DNA of 64,000 nucleotides from Nonlabens sp. Hel1_33_55 (GCF_900101765.1 NZ_LT627735.1:2139501-2203500), one strand, 5' to 3'. Shown: positions 51,384-60,119, counted from the stretch's first letter. Numbers and translations are program-made. Notes: generated by a model from the letters alone, not told the origin.

Positions 51384-51436
51384 TATATTTGCAGCCGTTA
51401 TTGCAATGCTTTAAAAATACGACTTCCCGAAGTCGT
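51384..51436 (+). promoter_or_regulatory. Possible distal promoter and hairpin upstream of rplM
   Basis: TATATTTG (51384-51391) matches the -7 element and is followed by GCAGCC as at the proximal promoter, but no -33 TTG is seen. Downstream, ACGACTTC/GAAGTCGT with a 2-nt loop (51419-51436) forms a tight hairpin. It could be a second, leader-bearing promoter. Confidence 0.35.
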
Positions 51437-51485
51437 GGGTATCATGCCACCTGTAAATAAGTTGTGTAAAATTATTTGCTAGGGC

Positions 51486-51515
51486 TTGTCAATCAAATTT
51501 TTAATAGTACATTTG
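51486..51515 (+). promoter_or_regulatory. Promoter of rplM operon (TTG - 19 bp - TACATTTG)
   Basis: TTG 51486-51488 and TACATTTG 51508-51515 with a 19-bp spacer. Transcription would start near 51522, at the foot of the hairpin described next. Confidence 0.8.
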
Positions 51516-51520
51516 CAGCC

Positions 51521-51541
51521 CGATTTTAGTTAGTAAAATCG
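51521..51541 (+). promoter_or_regulatory. 5' UTR hairpin before rplM, candidate L13 leader
   Basis: Perfect arms CGATTTTA/TAAAATCG with a GTTAG loop lie at the predicted 5' end of the mRNA and 25 bp before the rplM start. A ribosomal-protein leader role is plausible because rplM operons are often autoregulated, but a stem alone is weak evidence. Confidence 0.45.
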
Positions 51542-51566
51542 TCAAAGAAATTAAAACTATTTCACA

Positions 51567-52022
51567 GTGAATACTTTAAGTTATAAAACCGTATCAGCTA
51601 ACAGCGCTACCGTAAACAAGGAATGGGTACTGATAGATGCTGCTGATCAACCGTTAGGCCGTATGGCTTCCATCGCTGCTAAATTCCTAAGAGGAAAGTA
51701 TAAAACTAACTTTACTCCACACGTTGACTGTGGTGATAATGTTATTATTATCAATGCTGCTGGAGTACAATTGAGCGGTAACAAGTGGGATGATAAGAGT
51801 TACATACGCCACACGGGCTACCCAGGTGGACAACGTAGTCTTACCGCAAGAGAGCTTTATGACAAAGATCCTGCAAGAGTAGTAGAGAATGCCGTAAAAG
51901 GTATGTTGCCTAAAAACAAATTAGGTGCTACTATCTATCGCAATCTTAAAGTATATGCTGGAGCTGAGCATGAGCAAGGCGCACAACAACCTAGAACAAT
52001 CAATCTTAACGAGGTAAAGTAA
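51567..52022 (+). CDS. rplM: Ribosomal protein L13
   Basis: The 151-residue L13 protein has the family blocks WVLIDAADQPLGRMAS, RGKYKTNFTPHVDCGD, HTGYPGG and MLPKNKLG. The start codon is GTG at 51567. It is the first gene of the rplM-rpsI pair, 4 bp before rpsI. A promoter and a leader-like hairpin precede it. Confidence 0.98.
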   Translation: MNTLSYKTVSANSATVNKEWVLIDAADQPLGRMASIAAKFLRGKYKTNFTPHVDCGDNVIIINAAGVQLSGNKWDDKSYIRHTGYPGGQRSLTARELYDKDPARVVENAVKGMLPKNKLGATIYRNLKVYAGAEHEQGAQQPRTINLNEVK

Positions 52023-52026
52023 ACCT

Positions 52027-52413
52027 ATGGAGACAGTACACAAAATAGGTAGAAGAAAAACTGCCGTAGCTCGAGTATACCTTACAGAAGGTAAAGGAGA
52101 AGTAACGATCAACAATAAACCACTAGATAAGTATTTCACAACTGGAATGCTTCAATACAAAGTGAAGCAGCCGTTTATGTTGACTGACGATGTAGATGGT
52201 TATGATGTTAGAGTTAATGTTTTTGGTGGTGGTATCACTGGCCAGGCAGAAGCTGTACGTTTAGCGATCTCAAGAGCACTTGTTGAAATCGATGCAGACA
52301 AGAAAACATTATTGAAAGCTGAAGGTCTTATGACTCGTGACCCTAGAATGGTTGAGCGTAAGAAATTTGGTCAAAAGAAAGCGAGAAAGAAATTCCAATT
52401 CTCAAAACGTTAA
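52027..52413 (+). CDS. rpsI: Ribosomal protein S9
   Basis: The 128-residue S9 protein has IGRRKTAVARVYL at the N-terminus, GGGITGQAEAVRLAISRAL, and the basic C-terminal tail ending FQFSKR that reaches the P-site tRNA. It is co-transcribed with rplM and followed by a terminator. Confidence 0.98.
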   Translation: METVHKIGRRKTAVARVYLTEGKGEVTINNKPLDKYFTTGMLQYKVKQPFMLTDDVDGYDVRVNVFGGGITGQAEAVRLAISRALVEIDADKKTLLKAEGLMTRDPRMVERKKFGQKKARKKFQFSKR

Positions 52414-52430
52414 TACAATACAATCCTTAT

Positions 52431-52459
52431 CGTCCCGCAATCGCGGGACGGTATTTTTG
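52431..52459 (+). terminator. Terminator of rplM-rpsI
   Basis: Arms CGTCCCGC/GCGGGACG with an AATC loop, then GTATTTTTG. Confidence 0.85.
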
Positions 52460-52483
52460 TTCTTTATTTATTATTTTAATTTG

Positions 52484-52581
52484 CTGTCAACTCGATTGCC
52501 GTCGAGTGCTAGTTTAGCATCTAAATGGGTCAGGCGCGTCACGATCATCGGGACAACCACTAATCCATTGCTATCTGACAG
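52484..52581 (+). ncRNA. Candidate structured leader RNA of rpsB-tsf
   Basis: The ends CTGTCA (52484-52489) and TGACAG (52576-52581) can pair. Inside, two hairpins abut without a gap: CTCGA/TCGAG (52491-52506) and TGCTA/TAGCA (52507-52519). A G/C-rich middle segment follows (about 52527-52560). The element ends 19 bp before the rpsB ATG and lies between a terminator and the gene, as an autoregulatory S2 leader would. Folding was done by eye only. Confidence 0.45.
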
Positions 52582-52600
52582 AACGTAAACTATTTAAGAA

Positions 52601-53410
52601 ATGGCAAATACAATTGAAGTCAAGGATCTACTTGACGCTGGTGTACACTTTGGACACCTAACCCGCAAATGGGATCCCAACATGGCACCATATATCTATA
52701 TGGAGCGCAACGGGATTCACATCATCAACCTTTACAAAACCAGTGCAAAACTGGATGAAGCTAACGCTGCATTGCGCAAAATCGCTGCATCTGGACGCAA
52801 GATCCTTTTTGTTGCTACTAAGAAGCAAGCTAAAGACATCGTCGCAGAACATGCAAAAGATGCTGGCATGCCTTACATCACAGAAAGATGGCCTGGTGGA
52901 ATGTTGACCAACTTTGTAACTATCCGTAAGGCAGTTAAGAAGATGGCTACTGTTGACCGTATGAAAAAAGATGGTCGTTATGAAACTCTTTCTAAGAAAG
53001 AACGTCTTCAAGTTGACCGTATGCGTGCAAAGTTAGAAAAGAACTTAGGTTCTATCTCTGACATGTCTCGTATGCCTGCTGCCCTTTTTATCGTTGACAC
53101 GGTACGTGAGCACATCGCCGTTGCAGAAGCATTGAATCTAGGAATACCAATCTTTGGTATGATTGATACTAATGCAAATCCACGTGATATCGATTATGTG
53201 ATTCCATCTAATGATGATGCATCCAGATCTATCGAGATCATCATCAAGTCTGTTACTGATGCTGTTAAAGCTGGACTGGAAGATCGCAAGACTGAAAAGT
53301 CAGAAGATGATCAACCTAAGCCAAAGAAAGCTGCAAAAGCTGACAAGAAGGATGACAAGCCTAAAAAGGCCGCAGCTAAGAAAGCTGACAAATCTGAAGA
53401 AGAAGAATAA
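52601..53410 (+). CDS. rpsB: Ribosomal protein S2
   Basis: The 269-residue S2 protein has VKDLLDAGVHFGHLTRKWDPN at its start as two blocks, TERWPGGMLTNF, and IPIFGMIDTNANP with IPSNDDASRSIEII. The Lys/Ala/Asp-rich tail of about 40 residues is an extension common in Bacteroidetes S2. It is 36 bp before tsf, as is usual in bacteria. Confidence 0.98.
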   Translation: MANTIEVKDLLDAGVHFGHLTRKWDPNMAPYIYMERNGIHIINLYKTSAKLDEANAALRKIAASGRKILFVATKKQAKDIVAEHAKDAGMPYITERWPGGMLTNFVTIRKAVKKMATVDRMKKDGRYETLSKKERLQVDRMRAKLEKNLGSISDMSRMPAALFIVDTVREHIAVAEALNLGIPIFGMIDTNANPRDIDYVIPSNDDASRSIEIIIKSVTDAVKAGLEDRKTEKSEDDQPKPKKAAKADKKDDKPKKAAAKKADKSEEEE

Positions 53411-53446
53411 ATAACTCTGTAAATACAGAATTAAAAAACGTACAAA

Positions 53447-54409
53447 ATGGCAAAAATAACCGCCGCTGAAGTAGGTAAACTAAGAAACACCACCGGTGCT
53501 GGTATGATGGACTGTAAAAAGGCCCTTGTAGAAGCAGAAGGTGATTTCGATAAAGCAATTGAAATCCTTAGAAAGAAAGGTCAAAAGGTAGCTGCAAAGC
53601 GCGCCGACCGTGATTCTTCTGAAGGTGTTGTTGTTGCAAAGATCAATGATGATGAAACTAGAGGTATTCTTCTTTCATTGAATTGTGAAACTGACTTTGT
53701 AGCTAAGAACGATTCTTACGTAGAGCTTGCAAACAAGGTTGCAGACATTGCACTTGATAAAAATTCTAAGGAGGAAGTTCTTGCAGCAGACTTTGACGGT
53801 ATGACCGTTGAAGAAAAACTAGTAGAGCAAACTGGAGTTATAGGTGAGAAACTAGAAATAGGTGGCTTTGAAGTATTTGAAGCTCCATTTGTAGGCGCTT
53901 ATGTACATGGTGGAAAAATTGGTGCGTTGACTGGTCTTTCAACTGAAAGTAAGAACAAGGAAGAAGTAGCAAAATCTGTAAGTATGCAAGTAGCTTCCAT
54001 GGGAGCAACAACGCTTTCTTATAAAGACTTCACTCCAGAATTCGTACAATCAGAAACTGAAGCTCGTATCGCTGTGATCGAGAAGGACAATATTGAATTA
54101 GGACGTTTAGGCAAGCCGCTTAAAAATATTCCTAAGTTCATCTCAAGATCACAAGTAACTGATGAAGCTCTTGCAGATGCAAAAGCTGAATATGAAGCTG
54201 AATTGAAAGAGCAAGGCAAACCAGAAGCTATTTGGGATAAAATCATCCCAGGTAAACTAGAGCGTTTCATCTCTGACAACGTTTCTCTTGATAAAGAATT
54301 GGCTCTATTGGACCAGAACTTTATCATGGATGACAAACTTACCGTTGCAGAATATGTAAGTTCAAAAGACGCTGATGTTGTAGGATTCAAGAGAGTTTCT
54401 CTAGCCTAA
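53447..54409 (+). CDS. tsf: Elongation factor Ts
   Basis: The 320-residue nucleotide-exchange factor for EF-Tu starts with the UBA-like domain (KLRNTTGAGMMDCKKAL). It contains the core block LSLNCETDFVAKNDSYVELA. Two dimerisation repeats follow, a longer form than E. coli. It is co-transcribed with rpsB and closed by a terminator. Confidence 0.98.
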   Translation: MAKITAAEVGKLRNTTGAGMMDCKKALVEAEGDFDKAIEILRKKGQKVAAKRADRDSSEGVVVAKINDDETRGILLSLNCETDFVAKNDSYVELANKVADIALDKNSKEEVLAADFDGMTVEEKLVEQTGVIGEKLEIGGFEVFEAPFVGAYVHGGKIGALTGLSTESKNKEEVAKSVSMQVASMGATTLSYKDFTPEFVQSETEARIAVIEKDNIELGRLGKPLKNIPKFISRSQVTDEALADAKAEYEAELKEQGKPEAIWDKIIPGKLERFISDNVSLDKELALLDQNFIMDDKLTVAEYVSSKDADVVGFKRVSLA

Positions 54410-54431
54410 TCAACACTTTTCAAATATTAAG

Positions 54432-54466
54432 AATCCCGTTCCATTAATTTGGAACGGGATTTTTTA
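54432..54466 (+). terminator. Terminator of rpsB-tsf
   Basis: Perfect 11-bp arms AATCCCGTTCC/GGAACGGGATT with a T-run. Confidence 0.93.
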
Positions 54467-54532
54467 TTTCTTGCTTTTTAAGCTTTGGAGTTAAATTAAC
54501 ATGGGTTGTGATTCGTCATTATATATTGCGGC

Positions 54533-55438
54533 ATGATCTACAAAACATTCCTTTTTATTGCTCTAGTGGCTAGTTGTGAGTCTGGTGATCAAGCCACAGA
54601 AACTGTCGCAGAACAGATTTTTGAGATCAATACAATCGCCGGTCTCGACCCAAGCATTACAGAATCCTCTGGAATCATCGCCATCGACGGTTCCTTATAT
54701 ACACATAGCGATATGAGAGGTAAGGCAGAGCTTCTGGAAATTGATCTAGATGGCTCTATAAAAAACACTCAAGAATTCCAGAATATTGAAATTCGAGATT
54801 GGGAAGATATCACCGCTGACGACAACTCCTTATACATAGGTGATATAGGAAACAACCTTGGTAACAAAACAGATCTTAAGGTTTTTAAGATCAGTAAAGA
54901 CGCGATTAACACGTCCAATCCTGATGTTGAAACCATTACGTTTTCATTTGCAGATCAAACTGACTTTGACAATACAGAACTCAACCAGACCAGCTATGAC
55001 GTCGAGGCACTCGTCTCTAGAGGCAACGACCTGTTTGTGCTTACTAAAGACTGGCTCAATCTCAACAGTAATATTTATAGATTGAATAAGCAGCCTGGAA
55101 CCTATGCGTTGGAGCCTTTGGCAACCTTAAATATTGGAGGATTGGTGACCGGTGCTACCAGCAGTCCTGAAGGTGATATCATCATTTGTGGTTACAGCCC
55201 TACCTTATCGCCGTTTGTAGCTCGTATCAAGTTCAATGAAGGAGTTCCGATTTTGGATCGCAAGGTAGATCTTGGTAGTTTAATCGGTAATGGTTCCCAG
55301 ATTGAGGGAATCACATATTTTGACATCATTGATGGAGCCGCGACCTACTACCTTACCAGTGAGAAATTCACCAGAAATTTTGCTGGCAACGAGATTGTAT
55401 TGCCTGCAAATCTTTATGAATTGAAATGGAATGAGTAG
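54533..55438 (+). CDS. Lipoprotein, beta-propeller-like, paralog 1
   Basis: The 301-residue product has a short lipoprotein signal (TFLFIALVASC, C15). The mature part contains ITESSGIIAIDGSLYTHSD, RDWEDITADDNSLYIGDIGNN, SYDVEALVSRG and KDWLNLNSNIY. The WEDI and DIGNN blocks recur with YDVEAL in a six- or seven-bladed pattern, but I recognise no family with certainty; it loosely resembles phytase-like/esterase-like propellers. The gene 66 bp downstream is a clear paralog with the same blocks. A degenerate palindrome lies between the two. Confidence 0.75.
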   Translation: MIYKTFLFIALVASCESGDQATETVAEQIFEINTIAGLDPSITESSGIIAIDGSLYTHSDMRGKAELLEIDLDGSIKNTQEFQNIEIRDWEDITADDNSLYIGDIGNNLGNKTDLKVFKISKDAINTSNPDVETITFSFADQTDFDNTELNQTSYDVEALVSRGNDLFVLTKDWLNLNSNIYRLNKQPGTYALEPLATLNIGGLVTGATSSPEGDIIICGYSPTLSPFVARIKFNEGVPILDRKVDLGSLIGNGSQIEGITYFDIIDGAATYYLTSEKFTRNFAGNEIVLPANLYELKWNE

Positions 55439-55447
55439 GATAAGCAG

Positions 55448-55462
55448 GCTTTCGCGGAAGCG
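55448..55462. repeat. Dispersed palindrome, copy 17 (one mismatch)
   Basis: GCTTTCGCGGAAGCG, 9 bp behind the stop of paralog 1. Confidence 0.85.
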
Positions 55463-55504
55463 TAACACACTAAATCATCACAACAAATCAACGAATCCAT
55501 ATTC

Positions 55505-56431
55505 ATGAGAAACTTTTTACAACTTAAGATTTCCATTCTACTTATATTGCTCACCACTGCATCGTGTGTGACGCAACGACAAGTTCCAAAAATCCCTAGA
55601 AACGCAACGATTTTAAAAGGTTTTAAAGTGATTGCTGATCTTGATCTTGAAATCACAGAAACTTCTGGACTTGAAACCTATAAGGGTCAACTTATCACCC
55701 ATAATGACAGTGATGCAAAACCTATCATTTACATCATGGGGACTGACGGCAACATAACCGCTCAAACCGAATTCAAGAACATGAACAATGTGGATTGGGA
55801 AGACATTGCAAAGAGTGAAACCGATCTATTTATTGCAGATATAGGTAACAATTACGGTGATCGTACAGATTTGAAACTTTATAAAATTCCGTTGGATCAA
55901 ATCTACAATTCTCAAGTACGACCTGATCTTATAGAATTGGAATATGGAGCTCAAAAGAGTTTCAAACGACAGAATCAAAAACACTCTTTTGATGGCGAGG
56001 CCATCGTTTATGCAAAAGACAGGTTGCTTTTGTTTTCTAAAGATTGGAGCAATTTTAATACAGATGTTTACGAACTGGCCTTAACAAATGAAAAGCAAAA
56101 GCTTTTGAGTATTCAAAATATAGGAATCAATGGTCTAGTTACTGGTGCGACATTCAATGGGAAAAATCGTATTGTGCTTTGTGGATACAACAGCGCGCTT
56201 CAACCTTTTGCTGCTGTTCTTAAACTGAACAACAATGGAGATATCGCATTAGTGGAAAGAATAACATTACCAATCGATAATGGAGCTCAAATTGAAGCTA
56301 TTACCTATTTTGAAACCGTAAATAATCAAGAAGTCTATTACTTATCCAGCGAAGCTGTGAATTTGAGGTTAGGCGAAGATGAAGCCAAAACCAATGGACA
56401 ACTTTACAAGATGACTCTAAAAATTGAATAA
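55505..56431 (+). CDS. Lipoprotein, beta-propeller-like, paralog 2
   Basis: The 308-residue product has a lipoprotein signal (ISILLILLTTASC, C21). Shared blocks with paralog 1 are ITETSGLETYKG, VDWEDIAKSETDLFIADIGNN, SFDGEAIVYAKDRLLLFSKDW, GLVTGATFN and EAITYFETVNNQEVYYLSSE. The tandem arrangement shows a gene duplication followed by divergence. It may report on or bind a ligand at the cell envelope; the function is unknown. It is directly upstream of the pyrH promoter. Confidence 0.75.
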   Translation: MRNFLQLKISILLILLTTASCVTQRQVPKIPRNATILKGFKVIADLDLEITETSGLETYKGQLITHNDSDAKPIIYIMGTDGNITAQTEFKNMNNVDWEDIAKSETDLFIADIGNNYGDRTDLKLYKIPLDQIYNSQVRPDLIELEYGAQKSFKRQNQKHSFDGEAIVYAKDRLLLFSKDWSNFNTDVYELALTNEKQKLLSIQNIGINGLVTGATFNGKNRIVLCGYNSALQPFAAVLKLNNNGDIALVERITLPIDNGAQIEAITYFETVNNQEVYYLSSEAVNLRLGEDEAKTNGQLYKMTLKIE

Positions 56432-56463
56432 GCTCAGGTAGATTTGATTCTGCTTGATTAAAT

Positions 56464-56471
56464 TATATTTG
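56464..56471 (+). promoter_or_regulatory. -7 element TATATTTG of pyrH
   Basis: TATATTTG followed by GCAGC lies 20 bp before the pyrH ATG; a TTTG at 56443-56446 is 17 bp upstream, slightly short of the usual spacing. Confidence 0.65.
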
Positions 56472-56491
56472 CAGCGCACACAACACATTCT

Positions 56492-57199
56492 ATGAAATAC
56501 AAACGCATATTACTCAAATTATCTGGAGAAGCCCTGATGGGAAATCGCCAATACGGGATCGATCCAGAACGCCTCGCAGACTATGCCAGTGAGATCAAAG
56601 AAGTGGTCGATCAAGGTGTCGAGGTAGCGATAGTAATAGGTGGTGGTAATATTTTTAGAGGTGTTGCAGGAGCAAGCAATGGCATGGATCGCGTTCAAGG
56701 TGATCATATGGGAATGCTAGCTACAGTAATTAACGGTCTCGCTTTACAAAGTGCCTGTGAGGATGCTGGTATACCAACAAGATTGCAGACAGCTATTCAG
56801 ATTAATGAAGTGGCAGAGCCTTTCATTAGAAGAAAAGCGATGCGTCATCTTGAAAAGGGACGTGTAGTAATCTTTGGCGGCGGAACAGGTAATCCGTATT
56901 TCACCACAGATAGCGCAGCGGTATTGAGAGCCATAGAAATTGAGGCAGATGTCATACTTAAAGGAACACGTGTAGATGGTATCTACACGGCAGATCCAGA
57001 AAAAGACAGCTCTGCAACTAAATTTGATTTCATATCCTTTGATGATGTATTGACCAAAGGTCTAAAAGTTATGGATACCACAGCGTTTACGTTGAGTCAG
57101 GAAAATGAGTTGCCAATTATAGTATTTGACATGAATACACCAGGTAACCTTATCAAGCTGATCAAGGGCGAATCCATAGGAACTAAAGTACAGATGTAA
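56492..57199 (+). CDS. pyrH: UMP kinase
   Basis: The 235-residue hexameric enzyme makes UDP from UMP. Blocks are RILLKLSGEALMG, AIVIGGGNIFRG, DRVQGDHMGMLATVING, GTGNPYFTTDSAAVLRA and DGIYTADPEKD. It is 42 bp before frr in one operon, the usual bacterial order. Confidence 0.98.
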   Translation: MKYKRILLKLSGEALMGNRQYGIDPERLADYASEIKEVVDQGVEVAIVIGGGNIFRGVAGASNGMDRVQGDHMGMLATVINGLALQSACEDAGIPTRLQTAIQINEVAEPFIRRKAMRHLEKGRVVIFGGGTGNPYFTTDSAAVLRAIEIEADVILKGTRVDGIYTADPEKDSSATKFDFISFDDVLTKGLKVMDTTAFTLSQENELPIIVFDMNTPGNLIKLIKGESIGTKVQM

Positions 57200-57241
57200 A
57201 ATTGGCAAGCGATTTGCCACAGGTTTTTTAAAAAGAATAAC

Positions 57242-57796
57242 ATGAACGAAGAAGTAGATTTTGTTTTAGATAGCGCCAAAGAAGACATGGATAAAGCTAT
57301 CGCTCACTTAGAAAAATCATTATTGAATATACGTGCCGGTAAAGCTAGTCCAGCAATGCTGGGTGGCGTTATGGTTGATTACTATGGTAGTCAGACACCT
57401 TTGACAAGAGTAGCAAATGTCAACACACCAGATGCACGCACGATCACTGTCCAACCTTGGGAGAAAGGATTGATTCCAGAAATTGAAAAAGGGATCATGA
57501 TTGCCAACTTAGGATTGAATCCCATGAATAATGGCGAAAGTGTCATTATCAACGTTCCCGTGTTAACTGAAGAACGACGCGTCCAACTTGCAAAGCAAGC
57601 CAAAGCAGAAAGCGAAGAAGCAAAAATAGGTGTACGCAACGATCGCAAAGTGGCCATGAATGAACTTAAGAAATTGGATATATCTGAGGATCTTCTTAAA
57701 AATGCCGAGGATGATGTTCAACAACTAACTGATAAGTACATTGCTCAGGTGGAAGAAATGTTTGTCGCTAAAGAAAAAGAGATCATGACCGTGTGA
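57242..57796 (+). CDS. frr: Ribosome recycling factor
   Basis: The 184-residue RRF splits post-termination ribosomes with EF-G. Blocks are IRAGKASPAMLGGVMVDYYG, PEIEKGIMIANLGLNP and VRNDRKVAMNELKKLD. It forms one transcript with pyrH, closed by a terminator. Confidence 0.98.
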   Translation: MNEEVDFVLDSAKEDMDKAIAHLEKSLLNIRAGKASPAMLGGVMVDYYGSQTPLTRVANVNTPDARTITVQPWEKGLIPEIEKGIMIANLGLNPMNNGESVIINVPVLTEERRVQLAKQAKAESEEAKIGVRNDRKVAMNELKKLDISEDLLKNAEDDVQQLTDKYIAQVEEMFVAKEKEIMTV

Positions 57797-57815
57797 TCTT
57801 CAAATTTGAAACTAG

Positions 57816-57843
57816 AAAAGCTGGCTATCGCCAGCTTTTTTTT
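57816..57843 (+). terminator. Terminator of pyrH-frr
   Basis: Arms AAAAGCTGGC/GCCAGCTTTT with a TATC loop and a long T-run. Confidence 0.93.
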
Positions 57844-57900
57844 GGCCCGTTCACATCACAATATCTTCCTATAATAAGCGACTGATTCTTAACGTTTAAT

Positions 57901-57908
57901 TAGCTTTG
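57901..57908 (+). promoter_or_regulatory. -7 element TAGCTTTG of the DUF5686 gene
   Basis: TAGCTTTG matches TAnnTTTG and covers an in-frame TTG at 57906, so translation must begin later, at the ATG 57930. Confidence 0.6.
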
Positions 57909-57929
57909 GCAACATTTCTACATTTCCCT

Positions 57930-60119
57930 ATGAGGTTCCTTTTTTTATTCTACATTTTTCTAGCGAGCTTTTTTGGTTATGGTCAACAAGATTCTATTTC
58001 AAATTCTGAGACCCAACTTGTAAATGATATTATCAAAGCGGAAGCATCGAATAATCCGCAGTTGAAATTTTCTCAATTTGAATATGAAAGTTACGAAAAC
58101 TTAAAAATTACTGGAGACCCAGAAGCCATTACTGGTCCAGGCTACAAAAAAACCGAGTTGCGCAAAACCATCAAGCAAACACAGGTTTTCTATGCAGAAA
58201 AGACGTCCAACTACATTTATTCTGACCAATACGGCTTAAAAGAACAAATCACAGCTGCAGATATGCCTGGCTTTAACGAACCTGTATATCCTATTTATAA
58301 CATCAATTTCCAGTCTTCCAGCGCCTATCAATCGCCCTACATTATTTTTGATAACAAATACATCAACCCTGTCTCAATGCAGGGTTTGAATAATTATTTA
58401 TACGCAAAAGGAGCAGATTCATTGATCAATGGACGCGAGGTGGTCAAGCTCAATTTCATGCCAATTAAGGAGAATAATCCAGCAGCGTTGGAAGGTCAAC
58501 TATTCATAGATAAGGAAACCCTGGCTATTGCAAGAGCTGTTTACACAACTACCGGTGATTTAAATGTGCAGGCCATACATAATTTTGAGTATCAAGATGA
58601 ATTAGACATCTGGTTCAATACAGAACGATTTCTTTCCATTAAAAAGGAAAAAGATAAAAAGGAACTGGAGCTGTTTGGTGCTAGGTTCCAAGTTGGTATT
58701 GAGAAAACAGATAAGAAGAAAACGACTAATGAAGATCTTTATGTATTTCTGAAGGCTATCAATTACAACTTTACAGATAACTTAAAAACAGAATACGGTC
58801 GTCGCGGTCTCACAAAAGAAGTCCTCGATGAAGCCATTAAAAAACCTGCGGAATATTGGGAACCTTACAGAACAAGGTCTAACAATACAGACGACGAGTT
58901 TGCGTCTTACAAGAATATTGATAGCGTCGTCGTTGCTACCAATATCACCAAAAAACTGGAAACTCTGGACAAATTCAAAGTGGGTTATTATCCTGTCGGG
59001 TTCTTTGATATTGACCTGAAATATTTGATCAAGTACAATAACTACGAGGCATTCAGATTGGGAATAGGCGGTACTACAAATGAGAAATTATCTGAACATT
59101 ACCGGTTAGGTGGTTACGTTGCTTATGGAACTAAAGACCGTAAATTGAAATACAATGTAAACGCTGGTTACAGACTCAATAAAGAAAAAAACACATGGCT
59201 CAATGTTTATCACACAGATGATATCAATGAATTTGCTGCAGAATCCTTCTTGACTGACGCTCGAGTTTATTCCCTCTTTGAACCTCGTTTGGTCAATATC
59301 CCAACATTTTATTTGTACCGCGAGTATGGTCTATCACTCCAGGAACGACTGGTACCATCAGTGATTAGTGAAGTTTCGCTTTCGCGAAAGCGAATTGATC
59401 AAACAACACCTTACATATTTCAATTAGGTGATACCTCTTATTCAGATTACGTTTTAACCGAGCTGAAACTAGGTGTTAGATGGAGCCCATACAGCGAGTT
59501 TATGCGCACACCAAATGGGTATGAAGAAAGTATCAAGGGTTTTCCTGTCTTAAGCGCACAACTTACCAAAGGGTTTAGTGATGTAATAGATTCTGACTTT
59601 AACTATGTCAAAGTCTCTGCAAAAGCATCTTACACGAGACTGCATTCCAACAAATCAAGCACAGAATTTTCTTTAGAAGGTCATTATGCAAGTGGTGAGG
59701 TTCCTTTAACACATTTATTTCATGCCTATCCCAATGCTCCTAATAAGGACAGAGTTTTACAACGCTTTTCTGTAGCAGGTCGTCGCAGTTTTGAAACCAT
59801 GTACTTTAATGAGTTTTTCTCTGATAAGATAGCCGTAGGTCAAGTGAAGCATGAGTTTGCGCCCTTTATAATTGCACCTTATCTACAACCAGAATTGGTT
59901 TTAATCACTAGATATGCCTTAGGCGATCTAGATGATCAACAGCAACACCTCAATATTGAATTTGACACCTTGGACAAAGGTTACCTAGAAAGTGGTTTTG
60001 AACTTAACAAATTAATCTATGGGTTTGGCTTAAGCGCTGCTTACAGATATGGTGCCTATCATTTACCGCAGTTCGAAGATAACCTTTCCATCAAATTTAC
60101 TTTTTACCTAGAGCTCTAG
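57930..60119 (+). CDS. DUF5686 outer-membrane protein
   Basis: The 729-residue product has a signal peptide (MRFLFLFYIFLASFFGYGQ). The DUF5686 region begins QFEYESYENLKITG, and a C-terminal barrel-like series of strands ends with NLSIKFTFYLEL. Unlike the gene at 41544 it lacks the N-terminal regulatory-like domain. The dispersed palindrome is read LSRKR near residue 484 (EVSLSRKRIDQ), between strands of the barrel. It has its own promoter and is followed 54 bp later by the MMPL gene. Confidence 0.85.
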   Translation: MRFLFLFYIFLASFFGYGQQDSISNSETQLVNDIIKAEASNNPQLKFSQFEYESYENLKITGDPEAITGPGYKKTELRKTIKQTQVFYAEKTSNYIYSDQYGLKEQITAADMPGFNEPVYPIYNINFQSSSAYQSPYIIFDNKYINPVSMQGLNNYLYAKGADSLINGREVVKLNFMPIKENNPAALEGQLFIDKETLAIARAVYTTTGDLNVQAIHNFEYQDELDIWFNTERFLSIKKEKDKKELELFGARFQVGIEKTDKKKTTNEDLYVFLKAINYNFTDNLKTEYGRRGLTKEVLDEAIKKPAEYWEPYRTRSNNTDDEFASYKNIDSVVVATNITKKLETLDKFKVGYYPVGFFDIDLKYLIKYNNYEAFRLGIGGTTNEKLSEHYRLGGYVAYGTKDRKLKYNVNAGYRLNKEKNTWLNVYHTDDINEFAAESFLTDARVYSLFEPRLVNIPTFYLYREYGLSLQERLVPSVISEVSLSRKRIDQTTPYIFQLGDTSYSDYVLTELKLGVRWSPYSEFMRTPNGYEESIKGFPVLSAQLTKGFSDVIDSDFNYVKVSAKASYTRLHSNKSSTEFSLEGHYASGEVPLTHLFHAYPNAPNKDRVLQRFSVAGRRSFETMYFNEFFSDKIAVGQVKHEFAPFIIAPYLQPELVLITRYALGDLDDQQQHLNIEFDTLDKGYLESGFELNKLIYGFGLSAAYRYGAYHLPQFEDNLSIKFTFYLEL
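59377..59392. repeat. Dispersed palindrome, copy 18 (in DUF5686 gene)
   Basis: Perfect 16-mer read SLSRKRI, the third possible reading frame of the palindrome. Confidence 0.95.

Noticed and set aside
52337..52588. 83-codon ORF between rpsI and rpsB
   Set aside because: It overlaps the rpsI end, the terminator and the leader candidate, in a different frame, with no protein-like features.
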